The position numbers and the translations under genes were made by a program. Shown here in pieces: positions 36,935-45,333 of a stretch of 64,000 nucleotides of DNA (position 1 is the stretch's first letter; the number at the start of each line of letters is the position of its first letter). The notes below the pieces were generated by a model. The model did no database searches, had not been told where the DNA came from, and saw only the letters and a program-made list of their open reading frames with translations. Source of the stretch: an uncultured Pelagibacteraceae bacterium (GTDB taxonomy: Bacteria; Pseudomonadota; Alphaproteobacteria; Pelagibacterales; Pelagibacteraceae); assembly GCA_902571525.1 (NCBI GenBank), contig CACGCL010000002.1:1-64000 (forward strand). Reading direction: 5' to 3'.

Positions 36935-37888
36935 ATGAATGAACTGACAACAGACCTAAAATCGCTTCATGAAGCAACTTTAAATAACCTCAAAAGCTCT
37001 AAAGCAAACAACACTTTAAGAGCATATAAATCAGACTTTAAGGATTTTGGAGCTTTTTGTGCTAAGCATGGTTTAAATTCCTTACCATCAGAGCCTAAAA
37101 TTGTTTCTTTATACCTAACCCATCTTTCTAAAAATTCAAAAATTAGCACTTTAAGAAGAAGATTAGTTTCAATTAGTATGGTGCATAAACTCAAAGGTCA
37201 TTACTTAGATACAAAACATCCAATCATTGTTGAAAACTTAATGGGAATAAGAAGGGTAAAAGGAAGTATTCAAAAAGGAAAAAAACCTATATTAATCAAT
37301 CATTTAAAATCTATAATTAATGTAATAAATGAACAAAAAATTGAGGATATCAAGAAGTTTAGAGACAAATCAATTATATTAGTTGGCTTTGGAGGTGGAT
37401 TTAGACGAACTGAGTTAATTTCAATCGATCATGAAGATTTAGAATTTGTACCTGAGGGTCTCAAAATCACTATTAAAAGATCAAAAACCGATCAATTCGG
37501 TGAAGGAATGATTAAAGGTCTACCCTACTTCACTAATGAAACTTATTGTCCAATTGTCAATCTTAAAAAATGGTTAGAAATTTCTAAAATTAAATCTGGA
37601 CCTATTTTTAGAAGATTTTCTAAAGGTTTGTCTCTGACAGAGAAAAGATTAACCGACCAATCAGTAGTTTTATTAATGAAAGAATATTTAAATTTAGCAG
37701 GTATTGAGAATAAAAATTTTGCAGGTCATAGTTTGAGATCTGGTTTTGCAACTGTTGCTGCAGAATCTGGCGCTGATGAACGTAGTATTATGGCAATGAC
37801 TGGTCACAAAACAACACAAATGGTTAGAAGATATATAAGAGAAGCAAATATTTTTAAAAACAATGCATTAAGTAAACTTAAAATTTAA
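36935..37888 (+). CDS. tyrosine recombinase/integrase, orphan
   Basis: A 317-residue site-specific recombinase of the XerC/D-phage integrase family. The N-terminal SAM-like core-binding domain is about 10-105 (ANNTLRAYKSDFKDFGAFC). The catalytic domain has Arg in GFGGGFRRTELISI, Lys in ITIKRSKTDQFG, HxxR in FAGHSLRSGFATV, His in MTGHKTTQMV, and the nucleophile Tyr in RRYIREANIF, so it appears active. No excisionase, phage or transposon gene accompanies it. It is preceded by a palindromic operator-like site and a GC-rich segment, and it converges on a methyltransferase gene with a four-base overlap. It is more likely a mobile-element or switch recombinase than XerC/D. Confidence 0.92.
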   Translation: MNELTTDLKSLHEATLNNLKSSKANNTLRAYKSDFKDFGAFCAKHGLNSLPSEPKIVSLYLTHLSKNSKISTLRRRLVSISMVHKLKGHYLDTKHPIIVENLMGIRRVKGSIQKGKKPILINHLKSIINVINEQKIEDIKKFRDKSIILVGFGGGFRRTELISIDHEDLEFVPEGLKITIKRSKTDQFGEGMIKGLPYFTNETYCPIVNLKKWLEISKIKSGPIFRRFSKGLSLTEKRLTDQSVVLLMKEYLNLAGIENKNFAGHSLRSGFATVAAESGADERSIMAMTGHKTTQMVRRYIREANIFKNNALSKLKI

Positions 37889-38565
37889 ATTTTATTTAAT
37901 GTTTCTTTATAATCAAAAATATTCATAAATTCTTTATGATTATGGTAATAGTCTTTAAACTTTAGTTTACTAAAATCATTAATATCTAATTTTAATAATC
38001 TTTTATTTTCAGAAATCTGTATCACAGCCACGCCAAAATCTATTTGAGATGTAAAAATATTAAGATTACTTTTAGTTCTTAATTCAACAATAGCTTTCCA
38101 AACATCACCATTCCATGATGCTCTATATCTTGGCACGGCTTGTTGCGCTAAAGATCTAGGTAAACAATCATGAACTAATATAAAACCATTTTTGTTTAAT
38201 ATTTTAAGAGAATTATTTATATCTTTAAGTACTTGTGAATAATGATGAAGTCCATCTATAAAGATAATATCAAAATTATTTTCGTTTTGATCGAAGAATT
38301 GATCGCTATTTGATCTAATAGTACCACCTTCAATAGGATCAACTCCTATTTTATTATCAATTTTGATTTTAGAGAAAGATTGGTTTTTGTCACATCCAAT
38401 TTCTAAATAATCTTTGAAATTATATTTATCAATAATATGTTGTATTAAATCCCATCTATATATATCTGATGGAAATTCTAATTTTAATTTTTTATTAAAT
38501 GTTTCAACAAATAAAAAATAATAAATCCTGTTAATTAACATTTTTATCATATTTAATTTTTCCAT
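37885..38565 (-). CDS. class I SAM-dependent methyltransferase (Methyltransf_24-like)
   Basis: A 226-residue methyltransferase. The SAM-binding motif is DYLEIGCDKNQSFSKI, followed by IGVDPIEGG, and FDIIFIDGLHHYSQVLKDI is typical of the Methyltransf_24 family. ILVHDCLPRSLAQQAVPRY and SWNGDVWKAIVELR are also recognisable in glycan-cluster methyltransferases. The substrate is unknown. It follows the GT2 gene with five bases between them on the same strand, so it probably modifies the product of that cluster. Confidence 0.8.
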   Translation of the reverse strand: MEKLNMIKMLINRIYYFLFVETFNKKLKLEFPSDIYRWDLIQHIIDKYNFKDYLEIGCDKNQSFSKIKIDNKIGVDPIEGGTIRSNSDQFFDQNENNFDIIFIDGLHHYSQVLKDINNSLKILNKNGFILVHDCLPRSLAQQAVPRYRASWNGDVWKAIVELRTKSNLNIFTSQIDFGVAVIQISENKRLLKLDINDFSKLKFKDYYHNHKEFMNIFDYKETLNKI

Positions 38566-38570
38566 TAGCC

Positions 38571-39452
38571 TTAATATAAAAATACGTAAAGTTTTGAAAT
38601 GTACAAAATTATTGATAAAATACGCAATAAATTTTTAAAAGATTTATTAAATTTCAATTTTATAATATTAATAAAAAATCTTTGTAAATAATCAAAAAAA
38701 TTGACAAGTATTTTTTTATATAAATTAAAAAAATTAGTTTTTTTTTTATAATATATATATTCAGAAATCTTATGAATTATTGATAACTTACAGTTTTGTA
38801 AAAAAGAACTATCTACAGATAGACCTTGCAAATGTATCATTTTGGACTCAGGTATTTCTATAATTGACTTATTCTTTTCTATAGTTTTGTCACATAAATC
38901 ATTATCTTCGAAATACATAAATAAATCTTTATCAAAACCACCTATTTCATCAAAAAAATCTTTTTTGATCAAAAAAGCACAACCCACTGCAAATTGGTAG
39001 CAGGTATTGCCCTCAGCTTTTTGGTGATTCAAAATATTTTTCTTATATATCTTTTCTCTATTAAAATAGGAAATACTGCCATTACTTCTTCTGTTATTAC
39101 TATTATCGTATAAAGCAGGAGCTAAGATTCCGATATTCTCATAATTAAAATAAGCCTTGTACAAAATCTCAATAGAAGCACTTTCAACCAAAATATCTGG
39201 ATTTAAAATAAGAATAAATGGTGTTTTACTTTCTGATACACCTAAATTGTTGCCCTTTCCATATCCTAAATTTTTAATTGTTTTTATATACTTTATATTT
39301 TCAATTCCTTCCACTAGTAAACTAATTTCATCAGATTTTGAATTATCTACAATAATTGTTTTAAATTTACTTATTTCAGATAAATTTTTTTGGATCAATT
39401 TGTAGCTATTAAAGCAAACAATTATAAGTGTTATGTCATTATAAATATTCAT
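38571..39452 (-). CDS. glycosyltransferase family 2
   Basis: GT-A-fold glycosyltransferase of 293 residues, of the rhamnosyl/galactofuranosyl-like type. It shows TLIIVCFNSYKLIQKNL at the start, IKTIKNLGYGKGNNLGVSES, the metal-binding DxD-like LNPDILVE, and GGFDKDLFMYFEDNDLCDK (the ED motif with the catalytic base). The C-terminus has one or two hydrophobic stretches. It overlaps the GT4 gene by four bases. Confidence 0.85.
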   Translation of the reverse strand: MNIYNDITLIIVCFNSYKLIQKNLSEISKFKTIIVDNSKSDEISLLVEGIENIKYIKTIKNLGYGKGNNLGVSESKTPFILILNPDILVESASIEILYKAYFNYENIGILAPALYDNSNNRRSNGSISYFNREKIYKKNILNHQKAEGNTCYQFAVGCAFLIKKDFFDEIGGFDKDLFMYFEDNDLCDKTIEKNKSIIEIPESKMIHLQGLSVDSSFLQNCKLSIIHKISEYIYYKKKTNFFNLYKKILVNFFDYLQRFFINIIKLKFNKSFKNLLRILSIILYISKLYVFLY

Positions 39453-40456
39453 TTGGTATTAAACAACTTAACCCATTCTTTTTTTATCTTATTAAAATGA
39501 TATTTTTTTGAACTCTTAATTGAATTATTTACATATTTATTTTTATTAAATTGGTCTTTGTTTATCAATTCTAAGATTTTAAATGATAAAGATTTATAAT
39601 CTTTTACGATCAAGCCATTATAATTATTTTTAATTATATCTTTCAATACAGTTTCGCCAAAAGTTATAACAGGTAAACCACATGCATTAGCTTCTATTGC
39701 GTTAAGACAAAATGTTTCATCGTATCCAAGACATATCATACCTAAAGATGTTTCGTATGTTCTTTTCAATTTATCCTTTTTGACCCTTCCTAAAAAAATT
39801 ATATTATATTTTTTGTGATAATTTTTTAATTTTCTAAATTTACTTTTGTCAATGCCAAAAATAAATAATTTGGTTTTTTTATTTTTTGGATAAATATAAT
39901 TCACCCATATATCTAATGTCTCTTTTAACCCTTTTTCTCTCTGTACAGACCATATAAAATTATTTTTTCTTTTATAGTTATATTTGTTTACAATGAATTT
40001 ATCTGACAAGAAATTAGGTATAATAATTTTTTTATTAAAAAAATATAAATTTGACGTCTTTCTTTCAAGATATTTACTTACAAAAACTGCAGTTATCTTA
40101 TTTTTCAGAATTGATAACAATTTTTTTTTTCTTAAAGCTTTTTCAATAGCCAAAGTATTGTGCATCCATAATATTTTTCTTGAATTTCTAAATAAATTAA
40201 AAATATTTGGATCATTAGAACTTACTATATAGTCGAAATTATAATTATAATTTTCTTTCTTTAATTTAGATATTGGTAGATTAGTTAAATTTTTTCTTTT
40301 AATGACTTTTTTACATATGGTCGAAAGATAAATATTATAATCTCTAGATGAAAGATTTTTGCATAGTTCTACATTAAGAGTTTCTATGCCACCTAACTTG
40401 CCATTACTTATTGAATTTAAATCAAATTTTATTGGACAGTGGAATAATATATTCAT
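39449..40456 (-). CDS. glycosyltransferase family 4
   Basis: GT-B glycosyltransferase of about 335 residues. The N-terminal half has SNGKLGGIETLNVELCKNL (donor loop GGIE). The C-terminal half has IIFLGRVKKDKLKRTYETS and ETFCLNAIEANACGLPVITFG, the conserved EX7E nucleotide-sugar-binding block. The ATG at 40456 is used; the track adds a TTG one codon upstream. Its first base is the last base of the hom stop, so hom, GT4, GT2 and the methyltransferase may share a transcript. Confidence 0.86.
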   Translation of the reverse strand: MNILFHCPIKFDLNSISNGKLGGIETLNVELCKNLSSRDYNIYLSTICKKVIKRKNLTNLPISKLKKENYNYNFDYIVSSNDPNIFNLFRNSRKILWMHNTLAIEKALRKKKLLSILKNKITAVFVSKYLERKTSNLYFFNKKIIIPNFLSDKFIVNKYNYKRKNNFIWSVQREKGLKETLDIWVNYIYPKNKKTKLFIFGIDKSKFRKLKNYHKKYNIIFLGRVKKDKLKRTYETSLGMICLGYDETFCLNAIEANACGLPVITFGETVLKDIIKNNYNGLIVKDYKSLSFKILELINKDQFNKNKYVNNSIKSSKKYHFNKIKKEWVKLFNTK

Positions 40457-41748
40457 CAATTAAAAAGTCTTAATAACACAGGTCTCTTAAGAATCTTTTT
40501 GTTTTTTTTTAATGATTTTAGAAAATTATCTGAATTAAGTTGTTTAGTTTTATGAGTAATAATCACTATAGATGCAGTTTTAAGTTTATTGTCAGGTATT
40601 TGTATCATTCTTTGAATCGATATTTTGTTTTCTGCTAAACCTTTTGTTATTTCAGAAAGTACACCAGGTTTATCTTTAACCTCAAACCTTAGATAAAGAG
40701 AATTTTCGTAGTTTTTTATATTAAATGGAGAGATAAGTTTCCTTTTGTCACTAGAAGCTCCTAATGGATTTTTAATATTACCTCTTAAGATAGAAAGAAG
40801 ATCTGACATTAATGCAGACGATGTAGGTCCAGGTCCAGCACCCTCTCCTTGTAATATGCTTTCACCTACAGGTTTACCTTCTAATATAACCGCATTCATA
40901 ACACCATCTACATTACCAATATAGCTTTTCTTTTTAACTAAACACGGATGAACTCTTTCAAATAATTTGTAGTTTATGATCTCTGTTATGCCTAGTAATT
41001 TTATTTTCAGATTTAATTGATTTGCTATTTCAAAATCTTTTGGTTCAATAAATTCAATACCCTCCATAAGTAGATTATTTCTAGAAATTTTCTTTTTAAA
41101 AGCTAGAGAAGATAAAATTCTTACTTTTGCCAAAGTATCGTAACCGTTTATATCTAATTTTGGATCACCAGGCTCTGCATATCCTAAAGATTGTGCTTTT
41201 TTTAATACATTTTTAAAATTATCATTTGTCTTGTCCATCTCTGATAAAATATAATTACATGTACCATTTAATATTCCATAAACTTTTGTAATTACATTTG
41301 TTGATAATCCTTCTTTAACAGTTCTTAATATTGGTATTCCACCTCCTACAGATGCTTCAAATTCAAGATTTACTTTTTTGTCTTCTGCAATTTTGCTTAA
41401 ATAATCACCATGTTTTGATATTAATGCTTTATTAGGTGTTATTACGTGTATTTTATTTTTGAGTGCTTTTTCAACAATTTTTTTCGATATACCATCTGAT
41501 TGACCAATACATTCAAATAAAATATCTATTTTTTTACAATTTAAAATTTTAAACGGATTTTTGTAAAAAATTTTTTTATTAATCTTATATTTTCTTTTTT
41601 TATTTTTATTTTTAGCAGATATAGCTACAACATTTATATCTTTACCAGTTAGTAATTTTATCTCTTTTTTTTTATGTTTTAGTTCGTTTAAAAGATAATT
41701 TCCAATTTGGCCTAATCCCACAACAGCAATATTTATATCATTTTTCAT
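40456..41748 (-). CDS. hom: homoserine dehydrogenase
   Basis: Converts aspartate semialdehyde to homoserine, feeding threonine and methionine. The protein has the NAD-binding start VVGLGQIGNYLL, the catalytic region GVMNAVILEG to GEGAGPGPTSSALMSDLL, YGILNGTCNYIL and SLGYAEPGDPKLDINGYD. The C-terminal ACT domain is LRFEVKDKPGVLSEITKGL, which suggests amino-acid feedback control. 430 residues, typical. It overlaps the small lipoprotein gene upstream by four bases. Homoserine made here is a precursor for the O-acetylhomoserine used by MetY at 44 kb. Confidence 0.96.
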   Translation of the reverse strand: MKNDINIAVVGLGQIGNYLLNELKHKKKEIKLLTGKDINVVAISAKNKNKKRKYKINKKIFYKNPFKILNCKKIDILFECIGQSDGISKKIVEKALKNKIHVITPNKALISKHGDYLSKIAEDKKVNLEFEASVGGGIPILRTVKEGLSTNVITKVYGILNGTCNYILSEMDKTNDNFKNVLKKAQSLGYAEPGDPKLDINGYDTLAKVRILSSLAFKKKISRNNLLMEGIEFIEPKDFEIANQLNLKIKLLGITEIINYKLFERVHPCLVKKKSYIGNVDGVMNAVILEGKPVGESILQGEGAGPGPTSSALMSDLLSILRGNIKNPLGASSDKRKLISPFNIKNYENSLYLRFEVKDKPGVLSEITKGLAENKISIQRMIQIPDNKLKTASIVIITHKTKQLNSDNFLKSLKKNKKILKRPVLLRLFN

Positions 41749-41915
41749 TTGTTTATGTCAGGATAATCTTTTTCTAAACCTTTATTCTCTATTAACATTT
41801 TAAACTCATCAAATGTTAAATCTTCGTTAATATCAAATTTAATAGACTTATTTTCAGAGTTATTGTTACTACATGATAATAAAATTGTTAAAATAAATAG
41901 TAATAAAATTCTCAT
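41745..41915 (-). CDS. small lipoprotein, 56 residues (absent from the ORF track)
   Basis: An ATG-started ORF of 56 codons between argC and hom. The translation begins MRILLLFILTILLSCSNNNSE, a clear lipoprotein signal peptide with lipobox LLSC. It continues with an acidic/lysine-rich tail (FDINEDLTFDEFKMLIENKGLEKDYPDINK, quoted in two parts elsewhere). Start and stop interlock with the neighbours: TAATG with the argC stop and ATGA with the hom start. This is strong evidence that it is translated. I do not recognise the family; it may be anchored to the inner or outer membrane. Confidence 0.75.
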   Translation of the reverse strand: MRILLLFILTILLSCSNNNSENKSIKFDINEDLTFDEFKMLIENKGLEKDYPDINK

Positions 41916-42934
41916 TAAATTAAACCCTCTTCGATTTTAAAGCCAAATTTAATATTTAAATTCTGTATCGCTTGACCTGCACCACCTTTTATCAAATTAT
42001 CTATAGCAGATAGTATCACTAATTTATTACTATCATTTGTTTCACAAATCGAAATATCACAATAGTTAGTATTTATTACATTTTTAGTGCCAATAAGCGT
42101 ATTTTTTTTGTAAATACGAATAAACCTATGCTTTTTATAAAATTTTATCAAAAAATTTAGGATTTTTTTAGTGCTTATTGTCCCTTTTTTTTCAACATAT
42201 ATTGTAGATAAGATTCCTCTGAACATAGGTAAAATATGAGGAGTAAAATTAAATTTATTCTTATTTGATAAGTAAGAAAGCTCCTGACTAATTTCAGCAT
42301 TATGTCGATGATTAGGTATTCCATAGGCACTTAAAGATTTATATAAATTTATTTTTTGTGCTTTTTTTAAAATCCCTCTACCCGCACCTGAATATCCAGA
42401 TTTTGAGTCAATTATAACTTTATTTTTTTTTAAATATTTACCTTTAAATAAAGGATAGAGCGGAACAATAATTGAGGTTGGATAACAACCTGGGCATGCA
42501 ATAATCTTTTTATCTTTTATTTGTTTTTGATTTAATTCAGATAAGCCATATGCACATTTATTTAATAATTTTTCAGATTTATGTTTAATTTTATAAAATT
42601 TTTGATAAGTACTTGCGTTTTTTAATCGAAAATCAGCTGATAAATCTATTAGTATATTTTTTTTATTTAAATTATTTGCAATTGCTTGACTTTGTCCATT
42701 AGGTAAAGCTGTAAAGATTACATCTACTTCTTTAAAGTATTTATAGTCAATCTTAATAATTTTTGGCAAATTATATTTTTTTAATTCTTTATCATAAAAA
42801 TATATATTTTTGCCAATTGAAGAATTACCGCAAAGAAATTTTATATTTATATATTTATGATTACATAGAAGTTTAACAAGTTGCACTCCTATGTAACCTG
42901 TGGATCCTGCGACTAAAACATTAAGTTTGTTCAT
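41915..42934 (-). CDS. argC: N-acetyl-gamma-glutamyl-phosphate reductase
   Basis: Third step of arginine synthesis (NADPH-dependent reduction to the semialdehyde). It shows the nucleotide-binding start VLVAGSTGYIGVQLVKLL, the catalytic cysteine in ACPGCYPTSIIVPL, the active-site histidine in IPNHRHNAEI, and HILPMFRGILSTIY. 339 residues, consistent with the long form. Downstream of rpsI, as in several alphaproteobacteria. Confidence 0.95.
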   Translation of the reverse strand: MNKLNVLVAGSTGYIGVQLVKLLCNHKYINIKFLCGNSSIGKNIYFYDKELKKYNLPKIIKIDYKYFKEVDVIFTALPNGQSQAIANNLNKKNILIDLSADFRLKNASTYQKFYKIKHKSEKLLNKCAYGLSELNQKQIKDKKIIACPGCYPTSIIVPLYPLFKGKYLKKNKVIIDSKSGYSGAGRGILKKAQKINLYKSLSAYGIPNHRHNAEISQELSYLSNKNKFNFTPHILPMFRGILSTIYVEKKGTISTKKILNFLIKFYKKHRFIRIYKKNTLIGTKNVINTNYCDISICETNDSNKLVILSAIDNLIKGGAGQAIQNLNIKFGFKIEEGLI

Positions 42935-42969
42935 ATTGGTTATATTAACAGTTGATATTTAAAAAGATA

Positions 42970-43392
42970 TTATCTTTTAGAAAACTGGAAACTTCGTCTA
43001 GCTTTTCTATGACCGTATTTCTTACGTTCAACGGCTCTTGAATCTCTTGTGGTAAGTTTTTCTTTTTTCAAAGTTGGTTTTAAGGCTGAGTCAAATTGCA
43101 ATAATGCTTTTGATATACCATGAATCATGGCACCTACTTGTCCACTATGTCCACCTCCTTTAACTGTACATCTCACGTCGTAAGTAGTGGTTTGATTAAT
43201 AATTTCAAACGGCTTTGTTAGTTCACTAATATGATTTATTCTTTTAAAATATTCATCATACTTTTTTCCATTAATTATGATTTTACCAGTTCCTTTTTTT
43301 AACCAAATTTTAGCGATTGATTTTTTTCTTCTTCCAGTAGCGTATTTACTGTCTTTGAAATTTAGAGGCACTGTTTGATTGGTCTCTACCAT
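42970..43392 (-). CDS. rpsI: 30S ribosomal protein S9
   Basis: Small-subunit protein. The family hallmarks are ATGRRKKSIAKIWLKKG, VKGGGHSGQVGAMIHGISKAL, and the basic C-terminus YGHRKARRSFQFSKR whose tail reaches the P-site tRNA. 140 residues, with a short N-terminal extension before YATGRRK, common in alphaproteobacteria. It is directly downstream of rplM. Confidence 0.97.
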   Translation of the reverse strand: MVETNQTVPLNFKDSKYATGRRKKSIAKIWLKKGTGKIIINGKKYDEYFKRINHISELTKPFEIINQTTTYDVRCTVKGGGHSGQVGAMIHGISKALLQFDSALKPTLKKEKLTTRDSRAVERKKYGHRKARRSFQFSKR

Positions 43393-43851
43393 TTAATTTC
43401 TAATTATATTCTTATTATTTAGCTCTTCTATTTTAAGAACTATTGGGTTTTGAGGTGCGTGTGGATGATTTTCTCCAATATAAATTTTTAATTTGGTAAG
43501 TTGTTTTTTAGCTAAAGGTCCTGAAGGTAACATTCTTTTAACAGCTAATTTAAGGATTTCATCTGGTTTTTTCTCACTAATTTTTTCTGGGGTTGTCTCT
43601 TTTATACCTCCAGGATAACCTGTATGTCTGTAATATTTTTTTTTTTCAAATTTATTTCCAGTAAATTTTATGTGTTCTATATTTTTTACAACTACAAAAT
43701 CACCATGATCCATGTGTGGAGTAAATTTTGCACTATTTTTACCCCTAAGTATTTTAGTAATAATTGCTGCTAATCTTCCTACAACAGCGTTTTTAGCATC
43801 AATTTCATACCACTTAGAATTGATTTCGTCTTTTTTAACAAACTTTGTCAT
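43393..43851 (-). CDS. rplM: 50S ribosomal protein L13
   Basis: Early-assembly large-subunit protein. It shows WYEIDAKNAVVGRLAAIITKILRGKN, FTPHMDHGDFVVVKN, KYYRHTGYPGGIKE, AVKRMLPSGPLAKKQL and the C-terminal IYIGENHPHAPQNP. 152 residues, normal. rplM-rpsI is a universal operon. It is divergent from the riboswitch and metY. Confidence 0.98.
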   Translation of the reverse strand: MTKFVKKDEINSKWYEIDAKNAVVGRLAAIITKILRGKNSAKFTPHMDHGDFVVVKNIEHIKFTGNKFEKKKYYRHTGYPGGIKETTPEKISEKKPDEILKLAVKRMLPSGPLAKKQLTKLKIYIGENHPHAPQNPIVLKIEELNNKNIIRN

Positions 43852-43920
43852 TTGAAACGGATTAATACTTAATAATACTATATTGTCAATTTATTATATT
43901 TCTCTTGTTTTATGCATTAT

Positions 43921-44003
43921 CACTGTGGTACCCTTACATAGTTTTATTTGGGTATTTAAACTTTATTGTGAACCCAGCACAAGTAAACACAAAAAAAGGA
44001 GTA
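43921..44003 (+). promoter_or_regulatory. SAM-V-like riboswitch in the metY leader, with a strong ribosome-binding site
   Basis: The leader has GTACCC (43928) that can pair with GGGTAT (43950), and a later GAACCC (43970) that can also pair with GGGT, so alternative or pseudoknotted pairing is possible. The last part runs to AAAGGAG just before the ATG, one of the few clear Shine-Dalgarno sites in this window. SAM-V riboswitches in front of metY are known in Pelagibacter, and the sequence is what I would expect there. A covariance search would confirm it. Binding of S-adenosylmethionine would hide the ribosome-binding site. Confidence 0.7.
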
Positions 44004-44007
44004 AATT

Positions 44008-45333
44008 ATGAGTAAATCAAAAAATCCAGAAACCATTGCTTTACATGGTGGTGAATATAGAAGTGATCCGGCTACAACAGCTGTAGCAGTTCCAATTTAT
44101 AGAACAACTTCATATCAATTTAATAACACAGGTCATGCTGCAAATCTTTTTGCATTAAAAGAGTTTGGAAATATTTATACAAGAATTATGAATCCAACAA
44201 ATGATGTTCTAGAGAAAAGAGTAGCAGCTATAGAAAATGGTTTAGCTTGTGTAACAGTTGGATCAGGGCAAGCAGCTTCAACTTTTGCAATAGTTAATGT
44301 CTGCCAGGCTGGAGACAATTTCGTTAGTTCTACAGATTTATATGGCGGTACTGTTAACTTGTTTACACATACATTAAAAAAATTAGGTATAGAAGTAAGG
44401 TATGCAGATCCATCAGATCCAAAAAACTTTGAAAAAGCAATTGACGATAAAACAAGATGTTTTTATGCTGAAACATTACCTAATCCTGCATTAAGAGTTT
44501 TCCCGATCAAAGAAGTTTCTGACATTGGTAGAAAACACAATATTCCGCTGATTATGGATAACACAGCAGCACCAATAATTTGCAAACCTTTAGATCATGG
44601 TGCAGCAGTAGTCGTTCATTCATTGACAAAATTTATTGGAGGACATGGTACAGTTATTGGAGGATGTTTAGTTGATGGTGGTAACTTTGACTGGACTGCA
44701 GACCCAAAAAGACAGCCTTTATTTAACGAACCTGATATGAGTTACGGTGGTGCAAAATGGGGTGAAGTTGTTCCACAGTTAACTGGTGCAAATGTGTCTT
44801 TTGCAGTTAGAGCGAGAGTTTGTTTGCTTAGAGATTTAGGAGCTCCATTAGCACCTGATAATGCCTGGGGTATTATTCAAGGGTTGGAAACTGCTCCACT
44901 AAGGATGAAGCAACATTGTTCAAATGCTGAAAAAGTAGTTGATTTCTTAACTAAACATAAAAACGTTGAAAGGGTAATATATCCTACTCTGCATAAAGGA
45001 TCAGTTGGAGAGAGAACTAAGAAATATTTTTCAGGAGGAAATGGTGCTTTAGTAGGTATCGAAGTTAAAGGTGGTGTAGAGGCTGGTAAAAAATTTATAG
45101 AAACTCTGAAAATGTTTTATCATGTTGCAAATATAGGTGATGCAAGAAGTTTGGCAATTCATCCAGCGACAACAACTCACAGTCAACTTACAGAAGAAGA
45201 ATTACTAGCAGCAGGTGTAACACCTGGTTATGTAAGGCTATCAATTGGAATAGAGCATCCAGATGATATAATAGCAGACTTACAACAAGCGTTAGACGCC
45301 TCAGGGAAGCCAAGTTTAAAAGCAGTTAGTTAA
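44008..45333 (+). CDS. metY: O-acetylhomoserine sulfhydrylase/aminocarboxypropyltransferase
   Basis: PLP enzyme that makes homocysteine from O-acetylhomoserine and sulfide (or methionine from methanethiol). The PLP lysine is in VHSLTKFIGGHGTVIGG. Other blocks are ETIALHGGEYRSDP, YTRIMNPTNDVLEKRVAAIE and GSGQAASTFAIVN. The C-terminus has HPATTTHSQLTEEE and VRLSIGIEHPDD. 441 residues, typical of MetY rather than the shorter MetB/MetC. It is preceded by a SAM-V-like riboswitch. Its 3' end overlaps ctaA (convergent) by eight bases. Confidence 0.95.
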   Translation: MSKSKNPETIALHGGEYRSDPATTAVAVPIYRTTSYQFNNTGHAANLFALKEFGNIYTRIMNPTNDVLEKRVAAIENGLACVTVGSGQAASTFAIVNVCQAGDNFVSSTDLYGGTVNLFTHTLKKLGIEVRYADPSDPKNFEKAIDDKTRCFYAETLPNPALRVFPIKEVSDIGRKHNIPLIMDNTAAPIICKPLDHGAAVVVHSLTKFIGGHGTVIGGCLVDGGNFDWTADPKRQPLFNEPDMSYGGAKWGEVVPQLTGANVSFAVRARVCLLRDLGAPLAPDNAWGIIQGLETAPLRMKQHCSNAEKVVDFLTKHKNVERVIYPTLHKGSVGERTKKYFSGGNGALVGIEVKGGVEAGKKFIETLKMFYHVANIGDARSLAIHPATTTHSQLTEEELLAAGVTPGYVRLSIGIEHPDDIIADLQQALDASGKPSLKAVS

